Source of the DNA: JASHPR01 sp963815375
GTDB lineage: Bacteria > Actinomycetota > Actinomycetes > Streptosporangiales > Streptosporangiaceae
Assembly (NCBI GenBank): GCA_963815375.1
Contig: CAWFGX010000012.1
Span: 422,486 to 486,485, forward strand
Direction of reading: 5' to 3'
Length of the DNA stretch: 64,000 nucleotides
Numbering within the stretch: the first letter of the stretch is position 1; every line of letters starts with the position of its first letter. Made by a program: the position numbers and the translations under genes. Below are positions 54,833 through 63,789 of the stretch, piece by piece. The notes under the pieces are model-generated. The model searched no databases, had not been told where the DNA came from, and worked only from the letters and a program-made list of their open reading frames with translations.

Positions 54833-55297
54833 CTAGGCATACACGACTGCGGTTCCAGCGATGAGGTCATACAGGGCACGGTGCTCGCGCTGCACGAGGA
54901 TGCCCAGGAAGCCCAGGCCTAGGGTCAGGAAACCGATCGGGAACGTCAGCGATCGCACCCATCCGCGCCAGGGGCTCAGCTTCGTACCGTCGGCCTGGAC
55001 AACGTGCACGCCCAGCAGGGCCATGCCCAGAGTCTTGCCGTCGTTGGCCGCCCACTGAAAACCGAAGTAAACGAATTGCCAGAGCACATAGATAACGACC
55101 ACGACCATACTGCCCCGGTGCCAGGAAATCCCCCGACCCGTGATGACCTGCGCGACGAAGGAAATAGCTGTCAGGACCAGCTCAAAAACGACCAAGCTGA
55201 CAATGAGGTCGATCACGTACGCCGCGACGCGTGATACCGATCCTGCGTAGTGACCTTGGGCGCTCTCCAAGCGGCCCGGGTGGGCACGGACGCTCAT
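54833..55297 (-). CDS. RDD family membrane protein
   Basis: 154 residues from ATG 55297 with GGGAGAGAG upstream. AGSVSRVAAYVIDLIVSLVV contains the R..D signature, then two more helices (YVLWQFVYFGFQWAAND, GKTLGMALLGVHVV) and a C-terminal helix ending in HRALYDLIAGTAVVY. RDD proteins are often ion exchangers. Coupled by 4-bp overlap to the repeat protein. Confidence 0.9.
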   Translation of the reverse strand: MSVRAHPGRLESAQGHYAGSVSRVAAYVIDLIVSLVVFELVLTAISFVAQVITGRGISWHRGSMVVVVIYVLWQFVYFGFQWAANDGKTLGMALLGVHVVQADGTKLSPWRGWVRSLTFPIGFLTLGLGFLGILVQREHRALYDLIAGTAVVYA

Positions 55298-55833
55298 CCA
55301 CTCTCTCCCTTCAGGTCTGCCGCTGCCGACTGAGCTGCCACGTTTAGCAGCGCGGGTGGTGCCAGCGGCCCCGGGGTCTTGCGCCGTAGCAGGCGGGTCA
55401 CCCAGCGGTCGACCCACTGGTCTAGCCCGACGGCCCCGCCGCGTGCCGAGTCCAGTGCCTCGGTAGCTATCCCGCCGGTCGACTTGGCGATGATGGCGCC
55501 GAAGTCAGTCTCCGCGGCAAGCTTTTCCATGTCGATGCGGCCGACGACGTTGTTGAGGTCGACCCGGTCCAGTACGGCGCCCATGTCGACCTGGTCCAGC
55601 ATCTCGTTGAGGTCGACCTGCTTAAGCAGTGCGTTGATGTCTATCTGCTTGAGCAGCGTGTTCACGTCGACCCGACCCAGCAGCGCGTTAAGGTCCACCA
55701 ACTGAAGGAGCACGTTGGGGTCCACGGCCTGGACGACGAGGTCGATGACGCCCTCGGCAACGCGCTGCGCGGCCGCTTCGGCTGACACAGTCAGGCCCCG
55801 GCGGCGCAGACGCAGCCGGTTAAGTGGTTCCAC
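55294..55833 (-). CDS. Protein with seven 9-residue repeats (RDD partner)
   Basis: 179 residues. Seven repeats of nine residues with consensus LLxxVDLNA run from residue 41 to 104 (LLQLVDLNA, LLGRVDVNT, LLKQIDINA, LLKQVDLNE, MLDQVDMGA, VLDRVDLNN, VVGRIDMEK). A C-terminal helix with STGGIATEALDSARGGAVGL and a basic end (VTRLLRRK) follows. In other actinomycetes similar repeats form the N-terminal part of RDD proteins; here they are a separate gene overlapping the RDD start. Probably a membrane-surface scaffold. Confidence 0.75.
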   Translation of the reverse strand: MEPLNRLRLRRRGLTVSAEAAAQRVAEGVIDLVVQAVDPNVLLQLVDLNALLGRVDVNTLLKQIDINALLKQVDLNEMLDQVDMGAVLDRVDLNNVVGRIDMEKLAAETDFGAIIAKSTGGIATEALDSARGGAVGLDQWVDRWVTRLLRRKTPGPLAPPALLNVAAQSAAADLKGESG

Positions 55834-56325
55834 GAGATCAGTATGGCTGCCACGCTGAGGATACGATCGTTCACGGTCCGCACACCCTTACGGACCCTAG
55901 CGTCATGCCCGTCTCGTGCCCGGACCGGTGGCGGGTCAGGGACTGTCTGCCGGCACTCTGCGCGTCATCGCGTCGGCGGTCCGGCCTGGTGGGGCTCGGC
56001 CAGCAGATACCGGCGGTGCAACTCGCGGCCCATTGGCCACCAAGAGCCTCAGTGACCCGCTTGTCGGTCACTGTGATCGGCTCGGGCACCGGCGACTCGG
56101 CGAGTTTCGACGACCAGCCGGGAAGGAACACCTCGCTGGCGTGGCTGACGATGATCGAGCACGCCTTCAGCGCCGCTCTGACTATCGAGACGCGTGATCC
56201 CGCGGGTCTGTCCAACTACGAGATCCCGCTCGCCGCCATTACCACCTGAAGTCCCAGCTGACAATCGCGTCGGACTGCGGTCACACACCACAACCGGAGT
56301 AGTCTTCGCGTAGGTAGACGCAGTG
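55834..56325. other. No convincing gene
   Basis: A plus-strand frame at 55824-56249 includes LTIETRDPAGLSNYEIPLAA and LAWLTMIEHAFSAAL, which might be the tail of an unknown gene; no start or family is evident. Confidence 0.3.
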
Positions 56326-57714
56326 TCACGACGTTAACTCGTACTCCGTAGCACCGACCCAGAGGGCCTCAGCCTCTTGGTAGAGGTTTTCGAACCATTG
56401 GCTATCGGCTGGCTGCAGAACGAACTTTGGCTCGCCCGGTGCTTGGTAAGTGTAGTACTCGGCAAACAGCGCCGAGGCTTCGGAGCGGCTGTCCAGGCTG
56501 CCATCTACCGAGATCACACCCATGGCCAGAGGGTGGGTAGTCAGCTGGACACAGAGATCACCGCCGGTTGCGCGCTTTAGTTCTGCTAGGAGACGCAGCG
56601 AATGGCGTACGCGTTCGCGGATGCTGTCTGCCGACCTATCCGCGTAGTAGCGATCTGCAGCAACGTCGATCGCTGCGGAGGATGGGTTCATTAGCAGCAT
56701 GCGGATCCTGCAGCCGTTGTTGAGCCAGCCTTCGAACTTGTTGTATTTGCTGGTAATCAGCGTATTGCGGGTAACGCCGGTAATCAGCAACTCACGAGCA
56801 TTGCTCATAGCCAGTTCGAGTTCGGGCCCGAACTCTAGCTTGAACAGCGGACGGGCCGACCTGCGCAGCGCCGCGGCTGGGGCGAGTGGCCAGGGAATCC
56901 CGTCCTGCCACTGGCGTTCTGCCTCGGCTGCAAAGTGCTCATACCAGAAGCCATCCACGGGCCTGAGACTGAAGATGGGAGCGGACTCGCTGACAGGCCT
57001 ATGTTCGTAGTGCTGCAGGACAATCAGCCCATTTGCAGTGCCCACATCGATGACGTTGATGCCCATCTGCGGAACGAATGGCGCTACGCGGATCTCAACC
57101 TCACCACCAGTAGCGTCCCGCAGAACCGCGAGCTCATCAAGCGTGGCCTCGACCCGCCGCTTGAGGTGGCTTGCGGTGATGCCATGCGGCCCGTGCTCGC
57201 TTGCCGTGTGAATCAGCGCGTCATCTGCTGGGTCCACCACCAGAACACGGATCTTCCCGCCTGATCTCAGCATCCGGCGCAAGACCGTCAACGAGCCGCC
57301 CTGAACCGTCCTGGTCATCGAAATGCCGATAAGCAGCAGGCTCGATGCCGAGCCGCGCCTAGTTTCAAGCTCGTCGGGGAACTCAGCCTGGAACAGCGAC
57401 AGCGGATCAGAGCGCTGACCCTTCGCGATCTCAGCAACGTGCCGCCGCGATCTGATCTGGGAATACGCAAGGACCGCCAGGAGCGCCACGATGGCGGACG
57501 TCAGCACCTTGATGCTGGCCACTCCCACGATGCCCAAGATGGTGAACGCCAGCGCGGCCACAGCCAGAATGTAAAGATCGAGGTACTCGTCCGAGACGAT
57601 CCGCATGGCCATGCGCATGACCCGCCTACGTGCCGCCATGCAGCCAATGCTGATACGTCCGGGCAGACGGCGCAACGCCACCTGACTCATCAGCACCACA
57701 TATAAGCGCGTCAA
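56326..57714 (-). CDS. Membrane protein with two tandem DUF5919-like domains
   Basis: Up to 462 residues; start is uncertain among GTG/ATG codons between 57714 and 57606. Two membrane helices at residues 48-85 (LYILAVAALAFTILGIVGVA) are followed by two repeats of one domain. Repeat 1: SSLLLIGISMTRTVQGGSLT, IRVLVVDPADDALI, LIVLQHYEHRPVSESAP, VDGFWYEHFAAEAERQW. Repeat 2: ARELLITGVTRNTLITSKYN, IRMLLMNPSSAAID, DSQWFENLYQEAEALW. The pattern recalls DUF5919 and phospholipase D-like folds but lacks an HKD motif. GC is lower than average. Function unknown. Confidence 0.65.
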   Translation of the reverse strand: MTRLYVVLMSQVALRRLPGRISIGCMAARRRVMRMAMRIVSDEYLDLYILAVAALAFTILGIVGVASIKVLTSAIVALLAVLAYSQIRSRRHVAEIAKGQRSDPLSLFQAEFPDELETRRGSASSLLLIGISMTRTVQGGSLTVLRRMLRSGGKIRVLVVDPADDALIHTASEHGPHGITASHLKRRVEATLDELAVLRDATGGEVEIRVAPFVPQMGINVIDVGTANGLIVLQHYEHRPVSESAPIFSLRPVDGFWYEHFAAEAERQWQDGIPWPLAPAAALRRSARPLFKLEFGPELELAMSNARELLITGVTRNTLITSKYNKFEGWLNNGCRIRMLLMNPSSAAIDVAADRYYADRSADSIRERVRHSLRLLAELKRATGGDLCVQLTTHPLAMGVISVDGSLDSRSEASALFAEYYTYQAPGEPKFVLQPADSQWFENLYQEAEALWVGATEYELTS

Positions 57715-57830
57715 CCAGGCCTTTCGGGTCGCTGTTGTTCTGCTGCCGTATTGAGGACATCACCCGAATCGGCAACAACTGGCGAGCTTCGCCGCGCTTG
57801 GCGAGCAGTCACCGCAGGTTGCTGTTGCTG

Positions 57831-58290
57831 TCATTCGCCCGCGGCTGGAGAGGGCTGCTGTACTGCCAGCCGCAGGCCCCGTTCGCTGGCCTCGCTGCTG
57901 AACTGGCCTGCAGTTCCTGAGCGTTTGACCAGCCGGCCCCACCGTTCATGCCGGCCATACTGGGGGGCGATCTCCCGCCCGCTGGGAAGCGAGCCATCAC
58001 CTGCCCGGTGGGCCAGGGCCCAGCGCCACGCCTGCCGCTGAAGTTCGCTGCCCGCACGGCTAAGCCCGGCGGCGCCCCGCTCACGCTCACCCGGCCCGGA
58101 CCGCCGCGGCCGCGAGCGCCGGGCACTTGTACCGCTAGCCTCCCGATCAGAGGCGTGCGGCCCGTGCTTGCGCGGCTGTAGCCTGCCCCTGTCTTCCGCA
58201 GTACGCCGGACCTGGCGCATCAACATCTCGTAGGCGCCGATCAGCGCGAACGGCCAGGCCTGCTTCCCGCTCGGCTGCTCTTCCACGCCC
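57831..58290 (-). pseudogene. DUF2637 protein, copy D (N-terminus lost)
   Basis: WPFALIGAYEMLMRQVRRTA through a linker to LQRQAWRWALAHRAGDGSLP, SGREIAPQYGRHERWGRLVK in one open frame. The first three membrane helices are replaced by unrelated sequence. C-terminal half is well preserved. Confidence 0.75.
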
Positions 58291-58299
58291 GGCTCGTAC

Positions 58300-58500
58300 G
58301 TGGTGAGTGCCGTCGTCCTCAACCTGGTGCCATTGCTGGCCGGGCTATGGTCGGCCGTACTCGTCCGCCGCGCATGGCTCCGGCGGACTGGCGGTGACCC
58401 GCTGCCATCGATCGGACGTCGGTCGGCTGGCCCAGCCGAAGCAGCATCGCCTGTCTCCCCGCCGCCTACAGCGCCCGATGGCGCTCCGGCGAGTGACTAG
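58300..58500 (+). CDS. Short hydrophobic hypothetical
   Basis: Up to 66 residues with one helix (VVLNLVPLLAGLWSAVLVRR) and a Pro/Ala tail. May be the end of a lost gene. Weak evidence. Confidence 0.2.
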   Translation: MVSAVVLNLVPLLAGLWSAVLVRRAWLRRTGGDPLPSIGRRSAGPAEAASPVSPPPTAPDGAPASD

Positions 58501-58559
58501 ATAGCCGGTCTGGACTCGCTGGTGGCACGCTGGGCCTGTTCCCAACGGACTTGCTCGCT

Positions 58560-58715
58560 TGATTCGATGCATCGGCTCCAGGTGCGCCAGTGCCCACTGC
58601 CACGCCTGCCGCTGAAGTTTCCGCCCCGCACCACCAACGCCAACGATGCCCTGCTCGCGGTCACCCGGCCTCGACCGGCGCCCGACAGCCGCACCGCTAT
58701 CTTCCCGATTGGAGG
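58560..58715 (-). pseudogene. DUF2637 fragment, copy F
   Basis: LQRQAWQWALAHLEP at about 58565-58615 with the preceding linker region similar to copies C and D. It abuts the histidine kinase at the point where that protein is cut off. Confidence 0.6.
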
Positions 58716-59137
58716 GCGAGGCGCTCCCCTAGGCTGGCGGCGGAGATGCTGCGTGCGCCCACGGTGATGGTGCGCAGCGGCTGCAGCACGCGCCCGGCGA
58801 TGAACCAGCCGAGCGCGACCGAGAACGCCGCGGTGATGGCGATCGCGATCTCGGACCGGGTGAGGAGTTCGTGCAGCACGGCGGCGTTTTCCTGCAGCGC
58901 CGTGGCTCGTGCCTGCTGTGGGCCGATGGTGGAGCACCCAGAGCCGGGCGCCCGGCACTCGGTGTTACCGGCGGAATTGCCGATGAAGGCCTGGACGGCC
59001 AGGCCGTAGGTGACGGCAAGAAGCACAGTGCCAAAGATCAGGAACAGTCCGCCGGACCATAGGGTCAGGCGCAGCCGCACAGTGCGCCGTGGCCGCCCGG
59101 CGCGCAGTGCTGTCACGGTGAGCCTGCGGCGGGTCAA
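58716..59137 (-). pseudogene. Sensor histidine kinase, truncated after HAMP
   Basis: TTG start overlapping the response regulator stop (TTGA). Helix 1 LRLTLWSGGLFLIFGTVLLA, a small external loop with Cys pair, helix 2 IAIAITAAFSVALGWFIAGR and the HAMP start VLQPLRTITVGARSISAASL. The phosphoacceptor His and ATPase domains are missing, replaced by DUF2637 copy F. Non-functional as a kinase. Confidence 0.8.
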
Positions 59138-59797
59138 GGCTGCTCTCCGATCCGGTATCCCGACTTTGCAACGGTGTCGATGATCGGCGGCTCGCCGAGC
59201 TTGGCTCGCAGGCGGCTGACCGTAATCTTCACGGCGGCGGTGAACGGGTCAGCGTCTCGTCCCAGACGCGCTCGAGCAGCTCTCGGCCGACACGGCTCGG
59301 CCCCGGGCGGACAGCAGCAACTCCAGCACACCGAACTCCTTAGGAGCCAGATCGAGTTGCCGGCTTGCCCGCCAGGCGCTGCGCCGCGCGGTGTCAACCA
59401 CCAGGTCAGCGCAGCTCAGCATGGGCGGGATGGCGGACTGGGCACGGCGGAACAACGCGCCGACCCGGGCGACGAGCACAGTGAAGTCGAACGGCTTGGG
59501 CAGGTAGTCATCAGCGCCCAGGCCAAGCCCGTCCACCAGGTCCTCCACCTCCGCCGCTGCGGTGAGCATCAGCACCCGGCTGCGGCACCGGCTGGCGACG
59601 AGCCGGGCGCAGACGTCATCGCCGTGCATGCCCGGCAGGTCCCGGTCCAAGACAACGACGTTGTAATCGCTGGCCAGGGCCCGCTCCACCCCGGCTAGGC
59701 CATCCAGCGCGACATCGACCGCGATCCGAGCATGGCGCAGACCTGCGGCTACAGTCTCGGCCGTCTCCTGGTCGTCTTCGATCACCAGAACCCGCAC
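59134..59797 (-). pseudogene. OmpR-type response regulator, two indels near the C-terminus
   Basis: GTG 59797 with GGAAGGGG upstream. Receiver domain: VRVLVIEDDQETAETVAAGL, phospho-Asp in YNVVVLDRDLPGMHGDDVCA, Lys in GADDYLPKPF. Winged helix: LDLAPKEFGVLELLLSARGR. Two single-G losses near 59289 and 59267 break the frame before the recognition wing, which continues as DPFTAAVKITVSRLRAKLGE and VAKSGYRIGEQP. Upstream open frame to 60322 is noise. Confidence 0.8.
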
Positions 59798-60006
59798 GGC
59801 CACCCCTTCCGTTCGCACACTCGCATCCAGGATGCCCTCAGCAGCGGTTTCGGCACAGTATCGAACTCCGTCGGCGCCTTCACCACGGGACGGCAGCGCC
59901 GTACGGCCGCCGCAGCCTGAACAGCCCTCAGCCCGCCGATACCTTCCCGAAACCGCCGGTGCTCTAGAACCGGGACAGTCACCGACCGAGCTGCGAGGAC
60001 TTCGGC

Positions 60007-61524
60007 ATGAACCACGGCAGGGATAATGGCACCGGCGGCGGTCACGGCCCGGGCGGGCGCCAAGACCCGCGATGGCAGGTCGCGAGCGGCGTTGCTTCTG
60101 CTGGCCAGCAACCCGCCTCAGGCGCAGCCGGAGGTGCCGGACACGGGACGGGCCTGGCCTGGTTGGAGGTGATGCTCGCTGTGGCCGCGTTCGCCGTGCT
60201 GTGTGCCGTGGCCTTGGGTGTCGCGCCTCAGCTGACTGCCGACGGATATGCGTACCGCGCTTCGATCGTCGCCATGACCGATGGGCACTTCCTGACCCTT
60301 TCCGCCGCCCAGGTCCAGGCACTGGCGGCGCAGCTGGACCGGTGTCCCCCTTCGGCTAAGGCCTGCCAGTTCGGCGGGAACATCGAATTCTGGGTCAAGC
60401 TCCCCGGCGGAAGATGGATCAGCGAGAAGGATCCCGGCTACCCGTTCCTGGCCGCCCCGTTCCAGCTGCTCGGCATCATCCGCCTGGCGCCCTTGTTCTA
60501 CGGGATGCTCGGCTGCCTGGGACTGTTCTTCGGCGCTCGCCGCTGGCTAGGCCGCTTCGGCGGTGCCGCTGCCGTTGGCTTGTTCTGCTCCTCAGGCGCT
60601 GCGCTGCTGTTCGCGTGGCAGGATTACTGGCCCACGTTCACCGATGCCTCGCTGATCGCAGCAGGCACCGGCGCGTTGCTATGGGCTCTGCTGGCCGATG
60701 AGGCCACAGCGCGGCGGCGCACCTGGCTCGGGCTGCTCGGATTCGTGTCCATCGAGGCTGCGGTGTTCGTCCGCTACACCGACATCATCGTGCTCGGGTG
60801 CGCCGTCGTGGCGGTGCTTGCCGTCCGCTGGCTGCAGGCCGCGCGCCTGCAGCCGGGGGCGCTTGGCTGGTGGCTCGGCTCGGTCACCCTCTTCGGTACG
60901 GGCGTGGCCGTCTTCGACGACCTGGCGTATGGCGGCCCGCTCAGGTCCGGATACCGGCCTGGCGAAGTCACCTTCAGCCTCGCCGCGGTCTCCGCCAACC
61001 TGCGGTACGTGCCCGCGCACCTGATCCAGACGATGCCCATGCTGGTGCTCGGGCTGGCCGGGCTGGCATGGATCGCCGCACGGCGGATCCGACTGAGGCG
61101 GGCCGGCGGTGAGCTGGGCCGCAGCGCCCGCTGCGACTTCGCCGTGGGCCTGGCCCTTGCCACGTCGTGGTTCAGCGTGTGGGCGCTGTACGCCACATAC
61201 ACCTGGACAGCCCGGCCTGGCATCGGCACGTGGCAGAGCACCCGGTTTTACATCCCCGCGATCGGCGCGATCGCGCTGCTCGGCGCCTGGCTGGCCGTCC
61301 GGGCGCCGCACCTGGTCCGCTGGCCGCACCGGTCGCCGCTGGCCGCGGCGGCATCGGCCACCGTCGTCATGGCGATGTTCACCCTCGGCACCTGGTCCTT
61401 CAGCACCATGCTGAATCCGCAGAATCCGGGCCCGCCGCCACCACCTCATTGCAATATCGGTGAACCGCATTGCCAAGTCACGGCACCGCCGGGCGGGCCA
61501 GGAGGATCACGTGTGCCGCGCTGA
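60007..61524 (+). CDS. Polytopic membrane protein, GT-C glycosyltransferase-like
   Basis: 505 residues. About ten membrane helices: WLEVMLAVAAFAVLCAVALG, PLFYGMLGCLGLFFGARRWL, VGLFCSSGAALLFAWQDYWP and later segments. The early loop has GYAYRASIVAMTDGHFLTL and SEKDPGYPFLAAPFQLLGI, which fit the lipid-linked-sugar mannosyltransferase-like (PMT/ArnT) pattern, though a DE-type catalytic pair is not clear. N-terminal 45 residues are Gly-rich and disordered. It is divergent to the response regulator. Confidence 0.7.
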   Translation: MNHGRDNGTGGGHGPGGRQDPRWQVASGVASAGQQPASGAAGGAGHGTGLAWLEVMLAVAAFAVLCAVALGVAPQLTADGYAYRASIVAMTDGHFLTLSAAQVQALAAQLDRCPPSAKACQFGGNIEFWVKLPGGRWISEKDPGYPFLAAPFQLLGIIRLAPLFYGMLGCLGLFFGARRWLGRFGGAAAVGLFCSSGAALLFAWQDYWPTFTDASLIAAGTGALLWALLADEATARRRTWLGLLGFVSIEAAVFVRYTDIIVLGCAVVAVLAVRWLQAARLQPGALGWWLGSVTLFGTGVAVFDDLAYGGPLRSGYRPGEVTFSLAAVSANLRYVPAHLIQTMPMLVLGLAGLAWIAARRIRLRRAGGELGRSARCDFAVGLALATSWFSVWALYATYTWTARPGIGTWQSTRFYIPAIGAIALLGAWLAVRAPHLVRWPHRSPLAAAASATVVMAMFTLGTWSFSTMLNPQNPGPPPPPHCNIGEPHCQVTAPPGGPGGSRVPR

Positions 61525-62433
61525 GGATTCACCGGCAACGTCCGGGCCGCTCCGGAACGTCAGCGAAGGCGAGCTAGCTCACCAGGATTCCCCGGTGCAG
61601 GCGCTGCAGCACGCGGCTGACGGCGCCGGATCCCGCTGGGCGCCACACGCCCATGACCGCGCGGATTAGCCTGAACCCATGAGCGCGGATAGCCACCATC
61701 CGCGAGGTGACCTGGAGGTGCTGCGCGGGGACGGCTGGGTGACCGCGACGTAGGCCACTGCCCGGGCGCGTGGCCACATGCCGGGCTGGCACGCGGGGCG
61801 GGTGCCAGGCGGCGGGCTTGCCGGGCCTTTCAGGCATCCAGCCACCAGGAACCGGGCACCATACCTGCGGCCGACCCCAGCACGGAGACCGCGCCAGATC
61901 GACCCGTTCTGCATACCTCCGGCGGAATGCGCCAAGGGTGCAGCAGCCGCGCCGAACGGCGGCTCGCGCACCAGCTGCGGACCAGCGCAAGTCACTAGGC
62001 GTGATCGGGTCTATGACCTGGCGTGCGACCGGATCGCCGACTCGGAGCGCCTGAGGGCTGGGTCAGCTGTGGAGGTGAGGACGCGCAGATCAGCCATTTC
62101 GGGACGCGGTTGAGGAGGTGTCGCCGCTGCTGCTGGCCGATCTGCCGCACAATCTTGCTGCGCGTGTGCCGGGCCGTGGCTCGCGCCAGCGCGTCGCGCA
62201 CCAGATCCAGCGGTTACGCCGCTCGGCAGGCGGTCAGCCAGCATTCTCAGGACCTCCAGCGTGCGGCCGTACCTGCCGTCCAGCGGCGCGGGCCGCGGTG
62301 GCGTCCCCACCGAGGTTCCCGCCGACAGCGTCTGCAGCCCGGCAACCTGGGCGACGGCCGGCGCGGCCGGGAGCTGGGCAAGCGGGCCAGGCATTCTCAC
62401 CGGGCCTGCTGCGCGGGGCGTGGCGGGCCCGGC
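61525..62433. other. No convincing gene
   Basis: About 900 bp. Overlapping frames of Arg/Pro-rich noise on both strands. A 24-codon frame at 61680-61754 (MSADSHHPRGDLEVLRGDGW) may be a gene start remnant. A minus-strand piece at 62200-62290 (LEVLRMLADRLPSGV) resembles real protein but is isolated. Confidence 0.3.
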
Positions 62434-62739
62434 TCAGGCGGCGCGGGCGCCGGAACGCCCGCCACGCCTACCGGCAGGTACGCGCAATCCCGGCGTCCCG
62501 AACACCTGGGCGATCTGCCGGCGCGCCCAGCGCATCCGCGCGGCCGCGATCTCCGGGTGGTCGCCGAACTCCTGGGCGACACGCTCGGCGCAGCCCGGTG
62601 GGCCGAACCGGCGCACTGCTGCCGCGGCAGCCCGCCGCACCTGAGTGGCGCGGGGCTCATCGGATGGCTGCAACGCCGACACGAACAGAGCGTCAGTGCG
62701 TACCACCGCGATGCTGTGGTGTTTCGTGATGGGCCGCAT
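62434..62739 (-). CDS. Small conserved actinobacterial hypothetical
   Basis: About 101 residues from ATG 62739, with AAGGAGG 6 nt upstream. AVVRTDALFVSALQPSDEPR, VRRAAAAAVRRFGPPGCAER and VAQEFGDHPEIAAARMRWAR form a helical protein I remember from many actinomycetes. Function unknown. The C-terminal tail is Arg/Gly-rich. Confidence 0.6.
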   Translation of the reverse strand: MRPITKHHSIAVVRTDALFVSALQPSDEPRATQVRRAAAAAVRRFGPPGCAERVAQEFGDHPEIAAARMRWARRQIAQVFGTPGLRVPAGRRGGRSGARAA

Positions 62740-63410
62740 CGTGGCCTCCTTGCCGGACTTCCCTCTTCGACTAACACCACGAGCCTCTGGCGATTCTGGT
62801 TCGCCAGGGCTGCGGCGGTCGCTGCTCGCTCTCCAGAACAAGATCTCCGCCGGAGAAGACCCAGATCCCGTCGAACTAGCCGGTCAGCTGACGACCGCCG
62901 GATGCGACCACCCAGTCGTCCTGCGCGCCCTGCGTGACCGCATCGACCGGCTTGAGGCCTTGCGGGTTCTGGAACTGCTCTACAGCGAGCAGCCGGGATC
63001 ACGTCTCGGGAACCGCCTCGCCGAGTGGGAACCACAGCCACGCACTCATCGCGGCTACGAGTGGGCGGTTCCGCCCGGATGTACGTCGGCTGCCGGCACC
63101 CACACCTGGCCTGGGTGCCTCTTCGGCAGCGTGCACCCGCAGCCGGATGAGCTCACCCAGGGGTGATAGTTGCCGGGATCTCTGGGAGATTGGCACGGCC
63201 ACTCGGGGGACGCCGTGCCGGTCTGGTCGCTGATCGTGACAGGGCCCACATTGCAGCCTCTCCTCCGGGACGGGTGACGGCGTGCGTGCGGCATCGGGCG
63301 GCTCGCCCGGTCCGCGCCGGCCTTACAAGAGGGACGTGGCGATAAGTCGCGGATGCGAGGCTGCGCGGCCACAGTGAGATTCCTTGCGGGTACGCGCGGC
63401 CGCGCGGCCC
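62740..63410. other. No secure gene
   Basis: A plus-strand frame at about 62790-63000 (LLALQNKISAGEDPDPVELA, VVLRALRDRIDRLEALRVLE) has protein-like composition but no start or family. Nothing else seen. Confidence 0.3.
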
Positions 63411-63620
63411 TCACGGCACCGCGAGTGAGTCGAGGAACCAGGCGTTGATCACCCCGGGATCCGCTGAGACGACGAAGGTCCGCCCGTCAGGGGTAAAGGA
63501 CCCGGTCACCAGGCCGACCGTTGACAAGTCTTGCGGCCTGCCGTGGTCCAGGGTGAGCAGGCATGCTGCGGGCCGGTCGCCTCCCGCCGCCACGAGCCGG
63601 CGCCCGTCTGGAACGACGAG
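63411..63620 (-). pseudogene. WD40-type C-terminal fragment
   Basis: STVGLVTGSFTPDGRTFVVS then ADPGVINAWFLDSLAVP and stop is the end of a beta-propeller of WD40 type; the preceding blade is partly visible (DGRRLVAAGGDRPAACLLTL). Upstream it is cut by the dispersed repeat. Confidence 0.55.
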
Positions 63621-63789
63621 AACCCCACGGTAAGGCGGTTCCGATGATCACACCATGTCACCGACCCGGACTCGTGCGACAGCACCACTGACCGGGCACG
63701 TACTCGCTATCGCCGGATATTCGCGGTTGACGCTCGGTCTGCGACGGCACGGCACCTGTGAGCAGATGCCCCAGTTCTGCGTGGCGGCG
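63615..63789 (+). repeat. Dispersed repeat, copy 2, with short ORF
   Basis: First 88 bp match 49703-49790. An ATG at 63655 opens a 44-codon frame (MSPTRTRATAPLTGHVLAIA) ending at 63789. Probable insertion-sequence 5' end. Confidence 0.5.
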
